From positions 1-64,000 of the forward strand of contig NZ_KB913032.1 in the NCBI RefSeq assembly GCF_000384215.1: a DNA stretch of 64,000 nucleotides, in the 5' to 3' direction. The notes under the pieces are model-generated. The model was not told where the DNA came from. It ran no database searches and saw nothing but the letters and a program-made list of their open reading frames with translations. The translations under genes and the position numbers were made by a program. This document shows, one piece after another, positions 45,274 to 52,831 of this stretch. The first letter of the stretch is position 1. Each line of letters begins with the position of its first letter. The DNA comes from Amycolatopsis alba DSM 44262. Lineage in GTDB: Bacteria; Actinomycetota; Actinomycetes; Mycobacteriales; Pseudonocardiaceae.

Positions 45274-46506
45274 CTAGCCGGACAGCCGCTGTGCGAGCTC
45301 CGCCGAGGCGGGGACCGTCGGATCGACCCGGCACGACAATGAGCTGTAGTGGGCCGCCCGCTCGCGATCCCCCAGTTCGTCGTGGATCCACGCCAGGTAA
45401 TAGGCGGCGCGGGCGACCGGTAGACCGCCGAGCGGGATCGCCCGCGCGAACGCCTCCGCCGCCTCCCCAAGCCGGCGGGCGGCGAGGAGCGCCTGCCCGC
45501 GCGCGGCCCAGGTCCGTTGATCGTTGGGGCTCAGTTCCACCAGCCGCGCGGTCGCTTCGACAGCCTGCTCTTCGTCACCCGAGCGCAGATGCGTCTTGGC
45601 GATCGTCTCGTAGAGCGGAAAAGCGTGGTCAATCCATGCCAGCTCACGCAGCGGACCGGTCACTTCCGCCTCGGCCGTCTTTTGGTGTGCCTCGGCCAGT
45701 TCCAGTGCCCGGAGCGCGCCGTCGACGTCGCCGCGCACGAACGGGACGTACGCAGTCGCACGGTGGACCGTCTGCGCGGCGAGGTTCTCGGCGAACGGAT
45801 CGGCCTCCCACTCGCCGGAGGCCGCGAGTGCCAGCTCGGCGGCCTCGTGGAGGGCAGGCGTATCGGCGCCACGCCGTCCATTGCGCACGACCACGTAGTT
45901 GGCCGCGATCATCCTCACTCTGGCGCCGTGCGACCGGTCACGGGCGAGCTCCAGTGCCCGGCGCTCCAGCACCGCCGGATCATGACGACGGCGCACGAAA
46001 ACGGTCAGCTCCGCGATCGCGCACTCTCGGCTGAACTCGTGTGCCGTTGGATCGGCCGCGTCCATTCCGAGCACCCGCGCCGCTTCCTTGGGATACCCCA
46101 GTCTCAGCATCAAGTCGCTCGCGTTCGCGCGCTCCGGCGGCTCGAGTTCGGCGGGGTCGGCGACCAGTTCGGCCACCCGGCGCCACAGATCGCCGGCCAG
46201 GTCGCCGGGAAAGTCGGCCATCGTGTCGCTCAGCGCGTCGACTCGGTTGTGCGAAGCGACTGCGAGCACCCGTAAGATCGGCGGTGGATTGGTGTTGAAA
46301 TGCGGCAACTCCACCGATCTCCCGGCGACGTACCGCGCACGGGCGTGGGTCGACTCGGCGTGCTTCGCCGAGGCCGGGCCAGGGTCGGCCAATCCTCGAT
46401 ATACCCCGCAAGCCACCGGGACTCCAGCGGTGGTCAACGCACGCAGGCGCGCGGCCAGCGGTTTAGAGCCCGCAGGAGGCCGGTATGCCGGTGGTCCAGT
46501 GATCAC
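45274..46506 (-). CDS. TPR-containing protein of unknown function
   Basis: About 410 residues from GTG 46506 (GGGAG 5 bases upstream). The first 95 residues (ITGPPAYRPPAGSKPL, GRSVELPHFNTNPPPIL) are unlike known domains. The remainder is a helical-repeat solenoid whose last repeats are TPR-like (AVEATARLVELSPNDQRTW, AAEAFARAIPLGGLPVA). No enzymatic motif. It is the second gene of the operon, right after the 22-residue peptide gene, and could bind that peptide or scaffold the free-standing NRPS parts. Related TPR proteins also serve as regulators. Confidence 0.6.
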   Translation of the reverse strand: MITGPPAYRPPAGSKPLAARLRALTTAGVPVACGVYRGLADPGPASAKHAESTHARARYVAGRSVELPHFNTNPPPILRVLAVASHNRVDALSDTMADFPGDLAGDLWRRVAELVADPAELEPPERANASDLMLRLGYPKEAARVLGMDAADPTAHEFSRECAIAELTVFVRRRHDPAVLERRALELARDRSHGARVRMIAANYVVVRNGRRGADTPALHEAAELALAASGEWEADPFAENLAAQTVHRATAYVPFVRGDVDGALRALELAEAHQKTAEAEVTGPLRELAWIDHAFPLYETIAKTHLRSGDEEQAVEATARLVELSPNDQRTWAARGQALLAARRLGEAAEAFARAIPLGGLPVARAAYYLAWIHDELGDRERAAHYSSLSCRVDPTVPASAELAQRLSG

Positions 46507-46573
46507 GAGAACTCCCAGGTTCCAACCGTTTGGTTCCACAGCGCGGCCCATTCATCCGGTGCACCGCCTTGAC

Positions 46574-46605
46574 CGGGGGCGCCACCTGCGCGGATGACGC
46601 CCCCG
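46574..46605 (-). terminator. hairpin between the peptide gene and the TPR gene, possible attenuator
   Basis: CGGGGGCG (46574-46581) and CGCCCCCG (46598-46605) form a perfect 8-bp stem with a 16-nt loop, just 7 bases after the peptide stop. There is no U-tract. It could partly terminate transcription so that the peptide is made in excess of the enzymes, or act as an attenuator. Confidence 0.5.
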
Positions 46606-46611
46606 TGCGCG

Positions 46612-46680
46612 TCAGCGGTGCTGCCACTCGCCGAGGGTCTCGAACTCGAACTCCTCGGCTACCATCTCGATGCTCTCCAT
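46612..46680 (-). CDS. 22-residue peptide heading the biosynthetic operon
   Basis: ATG 46680 is preceded by a long purine run, GGAGGAAGGGGGTG, with 6 bases to the start: the strongest ribosome binding site in the region. The peptide starts MESIEM, continues with an acidic aromatic stretch (EEFEFE) and ends LGEWQHR before TGA at 46612. It carries seven Glu (charge about -5), two Phe and one Trp. It may be a precursor or scaffold peptide, a leader peptide controlling downstream genes, or chance; the binding site argues it is translated. It is the first gene of a minus-strand operon running to 36691. Confidence 0.55.
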   Translation of the reverse strand: MESIEMVAEEFEFETLGEWQHR

Positions 46681-47079
46681 GACTTTCACCCCCTTCCTCC
46701 ATTGTGGACTATTTGACGGACAGACGTGTCCGCCACGAATTCAGGGAGGATGAGCGAATAGATTCGTTGCCCCAGTGCGAACTTGAGTCAATATTCGACC
46801 GTACACACGACATACGATCACGACAAGTGGTCATTCGAGAACTACGAGATCTACTGTAGACAAAGACAGGTATGAGTCGATTATGGATCCGCGAGCTGAT
46901 CGAGAATCCGGAATTCGTATCATGATCACTCAACGTCATAACACTGCTCAGCTAGACCCGGACGGCTCATTGACGGACCTGACATTGCCTGATTCAGTGA
47001 ATCGGGGGCTTCGCGAGTACATCTTCGCAAAAACACACCGCGCTCAGGACGGTCACGAAGGGAGGCGTCGCGATCCACG
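46681..47079. promoter_or_regulatory. divergent control region of the biosynthetic cluster
   Basis: About 400 bases, AT-richer than the flanks, between the peptide gene (minus) and the condensation-like gene (plus). A near-palindrome CGGACA-GACG-TGTCCG lies at 46717-46732, about 37 bases upstream of the peptide start. TTGACG at 46971 could be a -35 for the rightward gene. Short open frames on both strands here lack ribosome binding sites. This is the only plausible common promoter region for both arms of the cluster. Confidence 0.5.
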
Positions 47080-48411
47080 ATGGCCGACGTACCGAAGACC
47101 GCACGCTCCAGCGCCGCGGGCGAGCGGGTATACCCAGCGAGCCAAGGACAACTGCGCTTTGCCGAGGGCGACGCCCAGCTTGGCAACCGCTCGGTTCTGA
47201 ACGTCGCGCTGCGCATCAGCATCGCGGGTCCGCTCGACCCGGCCGCGCTGGCTACCGCAGTATCGGTTCTCGTCGAGCGCAGACATGTGCTCAGGACACG
47301 ATTCCGCCGCGACGGCACCGGGTTCAGCCAGCAGGTCATGCCTGCCGTGCCGGTGGAACTGCCGGTCACCGATCTCCCGACGGACGACGGCGCAGTGTCC
47401 GTGTGGTGCGAACGACAGGCCATGGAACCGTTCGACCTGCACCATGGGAAAGTCGCGCGATTCGCGCTGGCCCGTGCGGGCGCGGATCGGTGGGTACTGA
47501 TGTTCGTGCAGCACCACATCGTCACGGACGCGATGTCACTGAGCATCCTCATGGCGGACCTGGCCGAAGGCTACCGAGCCGCGGTTTTAGGCGTCGCCGA
47601 AAACCGCGGGCAACCTGTGCAGCTGGCGGAGTTCGTCAGGTGGGAACAGGAGCATTTGGCCAGCGAGGAGGGGCGGAGGTCCATCGAGTTCTGGCGCACG
47701 GAACTCGATGGCGCGGAACTGTCGATACCGTTGCCGGGCGACCGGCCTCGCCCAGCTGTGCTGAGCGGGCATGGGACTTTACAACCCTTCGACGTCGACA
47801 CGAACCTTGCGCGCGAGCTCACCCGCTGGGCCGAAGCGCACCACGTCACGCTCTACGCGGTGCTGTTGACAGCTTTCGGCCAGCTGTTGCGCGGCCTTGT
47901 GAACCGGAACGAGGTGGTGGTGGTCGGCGCGTTCCCGAATCGAACCCGACAGCAGTTCGAGGACCTCGCCGGCCCGCTCACCAACTCATTGGCACTGCGC
48001 CTGCCTGGCCATCCGGACCACACCATCGGCGAAACCGTTCTGGGCGTAGCACGTCACCTATGGACGCTGGCAGACCATGTCACCGTGCCGTTCTCGGTCG
48101 TGCTCAACGAGGCAGACGTCCTCACGAGGCCGGGGGCGGACCAATTCCCGCAGGTGTGGTTCTCCCTCCACCCCGATCCGGGACGACGGCTGGCCCTACC
48201 AGGTCTGCGGGCCACCGCCGAAGAGATCGCCATCCCCGGTGTGCGTTCCGATCTCGGTGTCCTGGCGATACCCGACGTGAAAGGCATCCGACTATGGACC
48301 GAAGCAGCGCACTACATCGCGCCGCAGACCGTCTCACGCTGGATGACCGACTACGAGCGTCTGCTGCGACAGTTGGTCGACCACCCCGCCACACAGCTGC
48401 GCGAATGGTGA
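47080..48411 (+). CDS. condensation-like protein with altered HHxxxDG motif
   Basis: 443 residues from ATG 47080; GGGAGG lies 14 bases upstream, rather far. The fold is a full condensation domain: VYPASQGQLRFAEG, the active-site block HHIVTDAMS, the DFxxG-like region FEDLAGPLTNSLALRL, and a final latch region (PFSVVLNEADVL). The motif reads HHxxxDA instead of HHxxxDG, and the usual Trp is Met. The two His and the Asp are kept, so it could still acylate. It may use a non-carrier acceptor, as other free C-like enzymes do. It is co-oriented with the flavin monooxygenase gene. Confidence 0.75.
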   Translation: MADVPKTARSSAAGERVYPASQGQLRFAEGDAQLGNRSVLNVALRISIAGPLDPAALATAVSVLVERRHVLRTRFRRDGTGFSQQVMPAVPVELPVTDLPTDDGAVSVWCERQAMEPFDLHHGKVARFALARAGADRWVLMFVQHHIVTDAMSLSILMADLAEGYRAAVLGVAENRGQPVQLAEFVRWEQEHLASEEGRRSIEFWRTELDGAELSIPLPGDRPRPAVLSGHGTLQPFDVDTNLARELTRWAEAHHVTLYAVLLTAFGQLLRGLVNRNEVVVVGAFPNRTRQQFEDLAGPLTNSLALRLPGHPDHTIGETVLGVARHLWTLADHVTVPFSVVLNEADVLTRPGADQFPQVWFSLHPDPGRRLALPGLRATAEEIAIPGVRSDLGVLAIPDVKGIRLWTEAAHYIAPQTVSRWMTDYERLLRQLVDHPATQLREW

Positions 48412-48448
48412 CAACGCCGGAGGACCACGATCACGAGAGGGGCGTGAC

Positions 48449-49507
48449 ATGCACGTCGGCTTCGAGGCGGCCTTTCAGCACAGAGGCAGCTATCCTGATG
48501 CGGACTTCATGCGCAAGGAACTGCACGCCTGCGTCCAAGCCGAGACACTCGGCTTCGACTCCATCTGGCTGACCGAGCACCACTTCAGTAACTACGGCCT
48601 AATCGCCGACCCGCTCCAAGCCTTGTCTTATCTGGCCGCGCGCACGAGCCGTGTTCGCCTCGGCACTGCGGTTCTCGTGCTTCCATGGCACGATCCGGTC
48701 CGGCTTGCCGAACAAATCATCCTTGCCGATCACTTGTCCGGCGGGCGGCTCGTTCTCGGCCTGGGCCGGGGGTTGGCCAAGGACGAGTTCGAAGGCTTTC
48801 GCGTGCCGCTCGACGAGTCCCGTGCCCGTTTCGCCGAATGCGCCGAGTTGGTGCTGCCTGCGCTTGAAACCGGTTTTATCGAAGGTGGCGAGACAACTCG
48901 CCAGCCTCGGCGCGAACTGCGGCCAAGGCCGCTGAAGTCTTTCCAGGGAAGGGTGTTCAGCGCGTCGGTGTCGCCGGAATCCAGTCCGCTGGTCGCCAAG
49001 ATGGGATTGGGCATGATGCTCATCATCTTCAAACCCCTTCACCTCATGGAGCAGGATGTCCAGCGTTACCGCGGCACCTGGTCGGACCTGCACGGCATGG
49101 CCAGCGAACCACCCGGCCCGCTGCTGTCCGTCGTCGTGGTAGTCGACAAAAGCACCGACCGGGCGTTGGAGATTGCCAAAAAGCACAACGACCGAAGTCA
49201 TGACGTCGCGGTGGCACACTACGGGATGGCGGACAAGGACTTTGGCAGGACGGAAGGATACGAGTTCTACCAAAGCATGCGGCCTGTGGCACGTACCGAC
49301 CTCGACCTGACTCCCAGCACCGTTGTGCACGGCACACCGGATCAAGTGCTAGAACAGTTGGAGACCTTGCACCGCACGTTCGACCTTCAGGGCCTTCTGA
49401 CGATCTTCCACGGCATTCCGGACCAAGACGGTCACGACAGCCTGCACACCTTCGCCGAATATTGCCTGCCCGAACTCAAGAGTTGGCCAGCGGAATCCAC
49501 CTTTTGA
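48449..49507 (+). CDS. luciferase-like (LLM) flavin-dependent monooxygenase
   Basis: 352 residues from ATG 48449, 37 bases after the condensation-like gene. TIM-barrel pattern of bacterial luciferase/alkanal monooxygenases: CVQAETLGFDSIWLTEHHFSN, LAARTSRVRLGTAVLVLPW, DHLSGGRLVLGLGRG, and a C-terminal VHGTPDQVLEQLE. Group members use FMNH2 from a separate reductase. In natural-product clusters they hydroxylate carrier-bound acids or amines. It probably tailors the same product as the two PhyH enzymes. Confidence 0.8.
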   Translation: MHVGFEAAFQHRGSYPDADFMRKELHACVQAETLGFDSIWLTEHHFSNYGLIADPLQALSYLAARTSRVRLGTAVLVLPWHDPVRLAEQIILADHLSGGRLVLGLGRGLAKDEFEGFRVPLDESRARFAECAELVLPALETGFIEGGETTRQPRRELRPRPLKSFQGRVFSASVSPESSPLVAKMGLGMMLIIFKPLHLMEQDVQRYRGTWSDLHGMASEPPGPLLSVVVVVDKSTDRALEIAKKHNDRSHDVAVAHYGMADKDFGRTEGYEFYQSMRPVARTDLDLTPSTVVHGTPDQVLEQLETLHRTFDLQGLLTIFHGIPDQDGHDSLHTFAEYCLPELKSWPAESTF

Positions 49508-50107
49508 CACCCCTGCGGCCATGTCAGCACCACCGCGACATCCCACAGCGGGATCAAATGCCTCCCGGTCGGGAGCTTCGGCGAACGTTGGCGACGCTCC
49601 AGCGGCGCCTGGCGACCGGGGTCTCGTGCACGGCACCGGCTGGACTGCCACACCGTTTCAGCCAAGTCCGTCAAGGGAGGTCCAGTGGTACGACGAGGTC
49701 GGCGTCGTGGCGCATGCGCCAGTCGAGATGACACCGGCCACAGAACGGATCCCTGCACTGTTCGCCCAGCGCAGGTACGTCGTGACCGACTTCAGTACCG
49801 ATTTCACGCGCGCACGGCCCCAGGTAAGCCGGACGCCCAGGCCGAGGGGTCAGGCGGTGGGCCTTCGGGCGATGTCGACGACGTACGCCGCGCGGCAGGC
49901 TCACGCTTCGGAGCTCCAGTCGGCCGCGACGATATCGCTGAGGCCGAGCAGGTGGCTCGGGACCGCCGGTCGGCAGCTGCGCGGAGGGTTCATCATCGCG
50001 GCGTTGCGGGCCGGGCGGGTCAGATGCCCAACGGCCGGAGGCGCTGCAGGAGTGCACTTTCGGTGACAGGTTGTCCGGGCGCCATCGGAATCAGCGGCCT
50101 GACCGCC
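49508..50107. other. region without a supported gene
   Basis: Overlapping open frames on both strands (for example plus 49521-50066 and minus 49671-50057) look like composition artefacts. One minus-strand piece (CRDPFCGRCHLDWRMRHD then ADLVVPLDLP) is Cys/His-rich and may be a scrap of a real gene. Probably decayed DNA at the island edge. Confidence 0.35.
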
Positions 50108-50490
50108 TCACACCGCCAGAACGCGACGGTCATCCCACGAGAGCCCGCCCTTATCCTTCGCCCAGGCGAGTCCACGTACCCCTGCCGGATTCAGGATCTC
50201 CTGCCGCATCCTGACGGGGATGGTGAAACCGGGTGACCTGTCAGGTCCGGTTACGACAGTCCTGCCAGGCTGGGACTCCGCACTTTTGAGCAGGCCGCAG
50301 CCGCGCATGCGTTCCACGCTCGACGGAGCGCGGCGTCAACGGTTCCGGGGTCAAGGCCAGCTGGTTTCGCCTCAAGGGTGACGTACCCTAACACCAGCCA
50401 ATGGTTGGAGGAGAGCCGGGTGTCGTACTTCTGCCACTCCGGTGACCGAATGCGGCCCAGTTCTAGCGCGACCCCGACATCGGCCGCGCG
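50108..50490 (-). pseudogene. remnant of an unidentified gene
   Basis: One minus frame reads ADVGVALELGRIRSPEWQKY then SNHWLVLGYVTLEAKPAG and ends at 50251. A second frame continues SPGFTIPVRMRQEILNPAGV and AWAKDKGGLSWDDRRVLAV to 50108. Both have natural protein composition and together suggest one frameshifted gene. No family is recognised. Confidence 0.35.
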
Positions 50491-50698
50491 AGGCTCGAAG
50501 GTGCTCGGACAGAAACAGCTGTGTGTTACGTAGGCCCCCAGAGGTACTGGCCGCTCATCGGCATGAGCGCACGCTGTAGACAACGGCATGCACGGGCAGA
50601 CTGAAAATTGCGAGCAGTGGTCCGCCGACGCCCACAGACAGCCAAGTAGCGCGTCCACGGCGAAAGCAATCACCCACGGCTACTACTGGCAGTCCGAC

Positions 50699-51206
50699 TC
50701 TCACACCAATTTCCTAGAGCAAATCTGGAACACGCGTCGGTTATAGCAGCACCCAACGCTACCGGACGTCATCGAACAACGCGCAACTGCGCCAGCCGAC
50801 CAGCGGGTCCTCGATAACCTCACGTCAGCGCCTTGCCTGAACCTGACTGGCGGGGAGCGAGGGATCAGGATTACTGTTTTCTCAGGTCAGAAAGCTTCGA
50901 TTTGAACGACTCCGCTCCCCCGAAGAGATCCATACTCTGTAGCCAGCTGTCCGAGATCAGCACACTGAGTGTTGCCGCAGCCACGATCGCCACCACGCCT
51001 CGCACGCTCCTTCCGGAGGCCCAACGTCCAGTCTGCCCCACCCTGCGGCCAACGTGGCTGCATCAGCGGCACATCAGGGCAGACAAAGGGCAGGCGTCAA
51101 AATCGACACTAAATCGCCCCGAGCCCAGATACAAAGAAGGCCCAGGTCGTTGACTCGGGTCTTGTGCTCCCCCGATTGGACCCGAATCAAGAACCCTCCG
51201 GTTGAC
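50699..51206 (+). repeat. right copy of the diverged direct repeat flanking the island
   Basis: Matches 31549-32015 in order and orientation: CTCTCACACCAAT, ACCAGCGGGTCCTCGATAAC, AGCGGCACATCAGGG, GGCGTCAAAATCGACA, TAAATCGC, and a tRNA-3'-end-like terminus (GCTCCCCCGATTGGACCCG, AAGAACCCTCCGGTTGAC). It is longer than the left copy by about 40 bases of internal insertions. The distance between copies is about 19.1 kb. Confidence 0.75.
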
Positions 51207-51235
51207 TGGCCCAGTCGGTACCTGGTCTCCGCCCG

Positions 51236-51546
51236 ACGCCGGCTTGTTCGAAGCCAAAGCGGACCACGAGTACACCCAACACCCCAAACAGATCGAACTC
51301 GCAAACACCAACACAACGCCGAGCTCATGACTCCATCGGGTACGCCACGCTCTACGTCAAGTTCACCGCCTGACATGACCGCGTCGGTTCCAAAATGCGC
51401 AGTGCGAGGCTGAAACCGTGGACGCCACTGGCCTTCTGCTCGGGAACACGGATCACGCCCAGCCGACCTGCGACCACACTCAGCTTGTCCAGCTGTGGAA
51501 GCAAAGAACTCCGGACCTGCCGAAGTCCCCACCGCAGCGATTGTGA
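51236..51546 (+). pseudogene. internally deleted fossil of the 1859-2803 gene
   Basis: FEAKADHEYTQHPKQIELAN (from about 51250) corresponds to IIEANANHGATLRRDKIKLAE of the 314-aa protein. After a shift, ETVDATGLLLGNTDHAQPTC then TQLVQLWKQRTPDL (51409-51500) corresponds to ETVDVADLILEITDHAQPTC and AHLIELWHQRTPDL. About 120 residues between them and the whole C-terminal region are missing, and the frame ends at 51546. Confidence 0.7.
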
Positions 51547-51700
51547 CGAGGAAACAGAAAGGCTGCTACGCCACCAACCGGCCCCGCAGAGCACACCGGA
51601 GCAAACGGAGACATAACGGAGCCCAGCCACGATCGACGCCAAGGCGAGATCGCCGCCGAAGGACCAACGTTCCTGCAGGTCGGCGGCGATGTTGATGTTG

Positions 51701-51774
51701 TGGGCCGGGTCGGGCTCGAACCGACGGCCAAGGGATTATGAGTCCCCTGCTCTAACCAACTGAGCTACCGGCCC
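51701..51774 (-). tRNA. tRNA with CAT anticodon, probably tRNA-Ile2 (lysidine type), possibly Met
   Basis: 74 nt on the minus strand. Acceptor GGGCCGG pairs with CCGGCCC; D-arm GCTCAGTTGGTTAGAGC; anticodon arm GGGGA-CTCATAA-TCCCT; T-arm GTCGG-TTCGAGC-CCGAC; discriminator A, no encoded CCA. The G27-U43 pair and the variable loop TGG after the stem resemble bacterial tRNA-Ile2, whose CAT anticodon is modified by TilS, more than elongator tRNA-Met. It lies at the junction between accessory DNA and conserved-looking genes. Confidence 0.85.
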
Positions 51775-52032
51775 CAAGGGTGCCCTGACACCTCCGCGGG
51801 AGCCGCCCCAGCCCCGAACAGCGGGTTTGCGAACGCACAGAAGTCCCAGTTCGCTCCAAGTTATCACAGCGCTCACCTGCCACGATCGCCTAGGCCAAAC
51901 AGCTGGTTTCCGGCACGGAACAAAGGCCGCTCGTCTAAGTTGCAGAGACCAACGCCGAGCGGCTCACGTTCGGGGCACGCTGACCATCGGGACGGGCCTG
52001 GACCATCGCGCCCGCCGGGCAGGGAGGCGCTC

Positions 52033-52188
52033 GTGGCGAGTTCGGTCGCCATCGGGCTCGGTCTCGTGGCCGCCGTCGGCGTGGCGTTGTCACTGAGGGC
52101 GAGCTTCCGGGTACTGCGGCGGGCCAGTGGCCGTATCGACGCGATCTTCGCCGAAGAGCTGGACGACCGGCCGCCGACGCACCCTTGA
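52033..52188 (+). CDS. small single-pass membrane protein
   Basis: 51 residues from GTG 52033 with AGGGAGG 5 bases upstream. One membrane helix (SSVAIGLGLVAAVGVALSL), then a basic segment (RASFRVLRRASGRID) and an acidic end. The longer in-frame extension upstream is Arg/Pro-rich and lacks a start signal. The 51775-52032 interval before it has no other supported feature. Function unknown. Confidence 0.6.
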   Translation: MASSVAIGLGLVAAVGVALSLRASFRVLRRASGRIDAIFAEELDDRPPTHP

Positions 52189-52204
52189 AGTCCTTTTTGG
52201 ACGG

Positions 52205-52657
52205 TCAGCCGAGCGGTGTGGGCTCGGGTGTCGTAGCAGTCGGCAGTGTGGTCTTCGTCGGCGTGGTTTTCGTCGGCGTCGCGGTCGGCTTCGGCGCACC
52301 GCCGTAGGCCGCATAGCTGAACCAGATCGTCCCTCCCGCCTTCGGCGTGGTCTGGTTGAACATCGCCCGCACCTGGAACGTGGTCGCCGTGTACGAGCCC
52401 TGCACCGTGTTCAGCATGTACGCGTTGAACTGCCCCGGCGTGTTCGGCGACACGACCACCACCGCCGGGACCGCGCCCAGCGCGTGCGGCACGGTGCAGA
52501 GCCCGGCACCGTCGGTCACGCACGACGTCTCGGCAGCCTCCACGCTCGGCGACGGCGACGGGCCGACCGCGCCGGACGTCCCGGCGAACACCGTTCCCCC
52601 GGCCGCCGCGACGGCCAGCCCCGCCACCGCGAGCGCGGCCTTCTCCCTCGTTCTCAT
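52205..52657 (-). CDS. secreted protein with Thr/Pro-rich C-terminus
   Basis: 150 residues from ATG 52657. Signal peptide MRTREKAALAVAGLAVAAAG followed by an Ala-rich cleavage region. A compact domain with two Cys (ETSCVTDGAGLCTVPHALG) and beta-rich sequence (FQVRAMFNQTTPKAGGTIWF) continues to about residue 115. The tail repeats PTKTTPTKTT, a wall-spanning or glycosylated stalk type. Function not recognised. Confidence 0.65.
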   Translation of the reverse strand: MRTREKAALAVAGLAVAAAGGTVFAGTSGAVGPSPSPSVEAAETSCVTDGAGLCTVPHALGAVPAVVVVSPNTPGQFNAYMLNTVQGSYTATTFQVRAMFNQTTPKAGGTIWFSYAAYGGAPKPTATPTKTTPTKTTLPTATTPEPTPLG

Positions 52658-52753
52658 GTCCGTCCTCCCTCTGTCCGGGCCGATGGGCCCAACAGCAGGG
52701 GTCGGCCACCGTGCCGCGATCGTTACGCCGCCGGTTCCCGCCGGTCGTCCGAT

Positions 52754-52808
52754 GTCCGTGAAGGCCTCCTTGAGGGACTCTGAGTCCCTCAAGGAGGCCT
52801 TCACGGAC
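52754..52808. repeat. 55-nt perfect palindrome (27-bp arms)
   Basis: The left arm (52754-52780, GTCCGTGAAGGCCTCCTTGA and on) is the exact reverse complement of the right arm (52782-52808), with a single central base. It lies between the start of the secreted-protein gene and the end of the NmrA-like gene. Such palindromes recur in intergenic DNA of Amycolatopsis-type genomes and may act as terminators. Confidence 0.85.
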
Positions 52809-52831
52809 TTGCGATCGCCCAGCGGCCGAAG

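Noticed and set aside
46709..46939. Minus-strand open frame upstream of the peptide gene
   Set aside because: Ser/Arg-rich low-quality composition, lies in the presumed promoter region, no start signal.
46883..47200. Plus-strand open frame from 46922 (MITQRHNTAQLDPDGSL) as an extra gene before the condensation-like gene
   Set aside because: No ribosome binding site, different frame from the following gene, overlaps it by 120 bases and becomes Arg/Pro-rich.
49521..50066. Long plus-strand and minus-strand frames after the flavin monooxygenase
   Set aside because: Composition typical of high-GC shadow frames, no motif, mutually overlapping.
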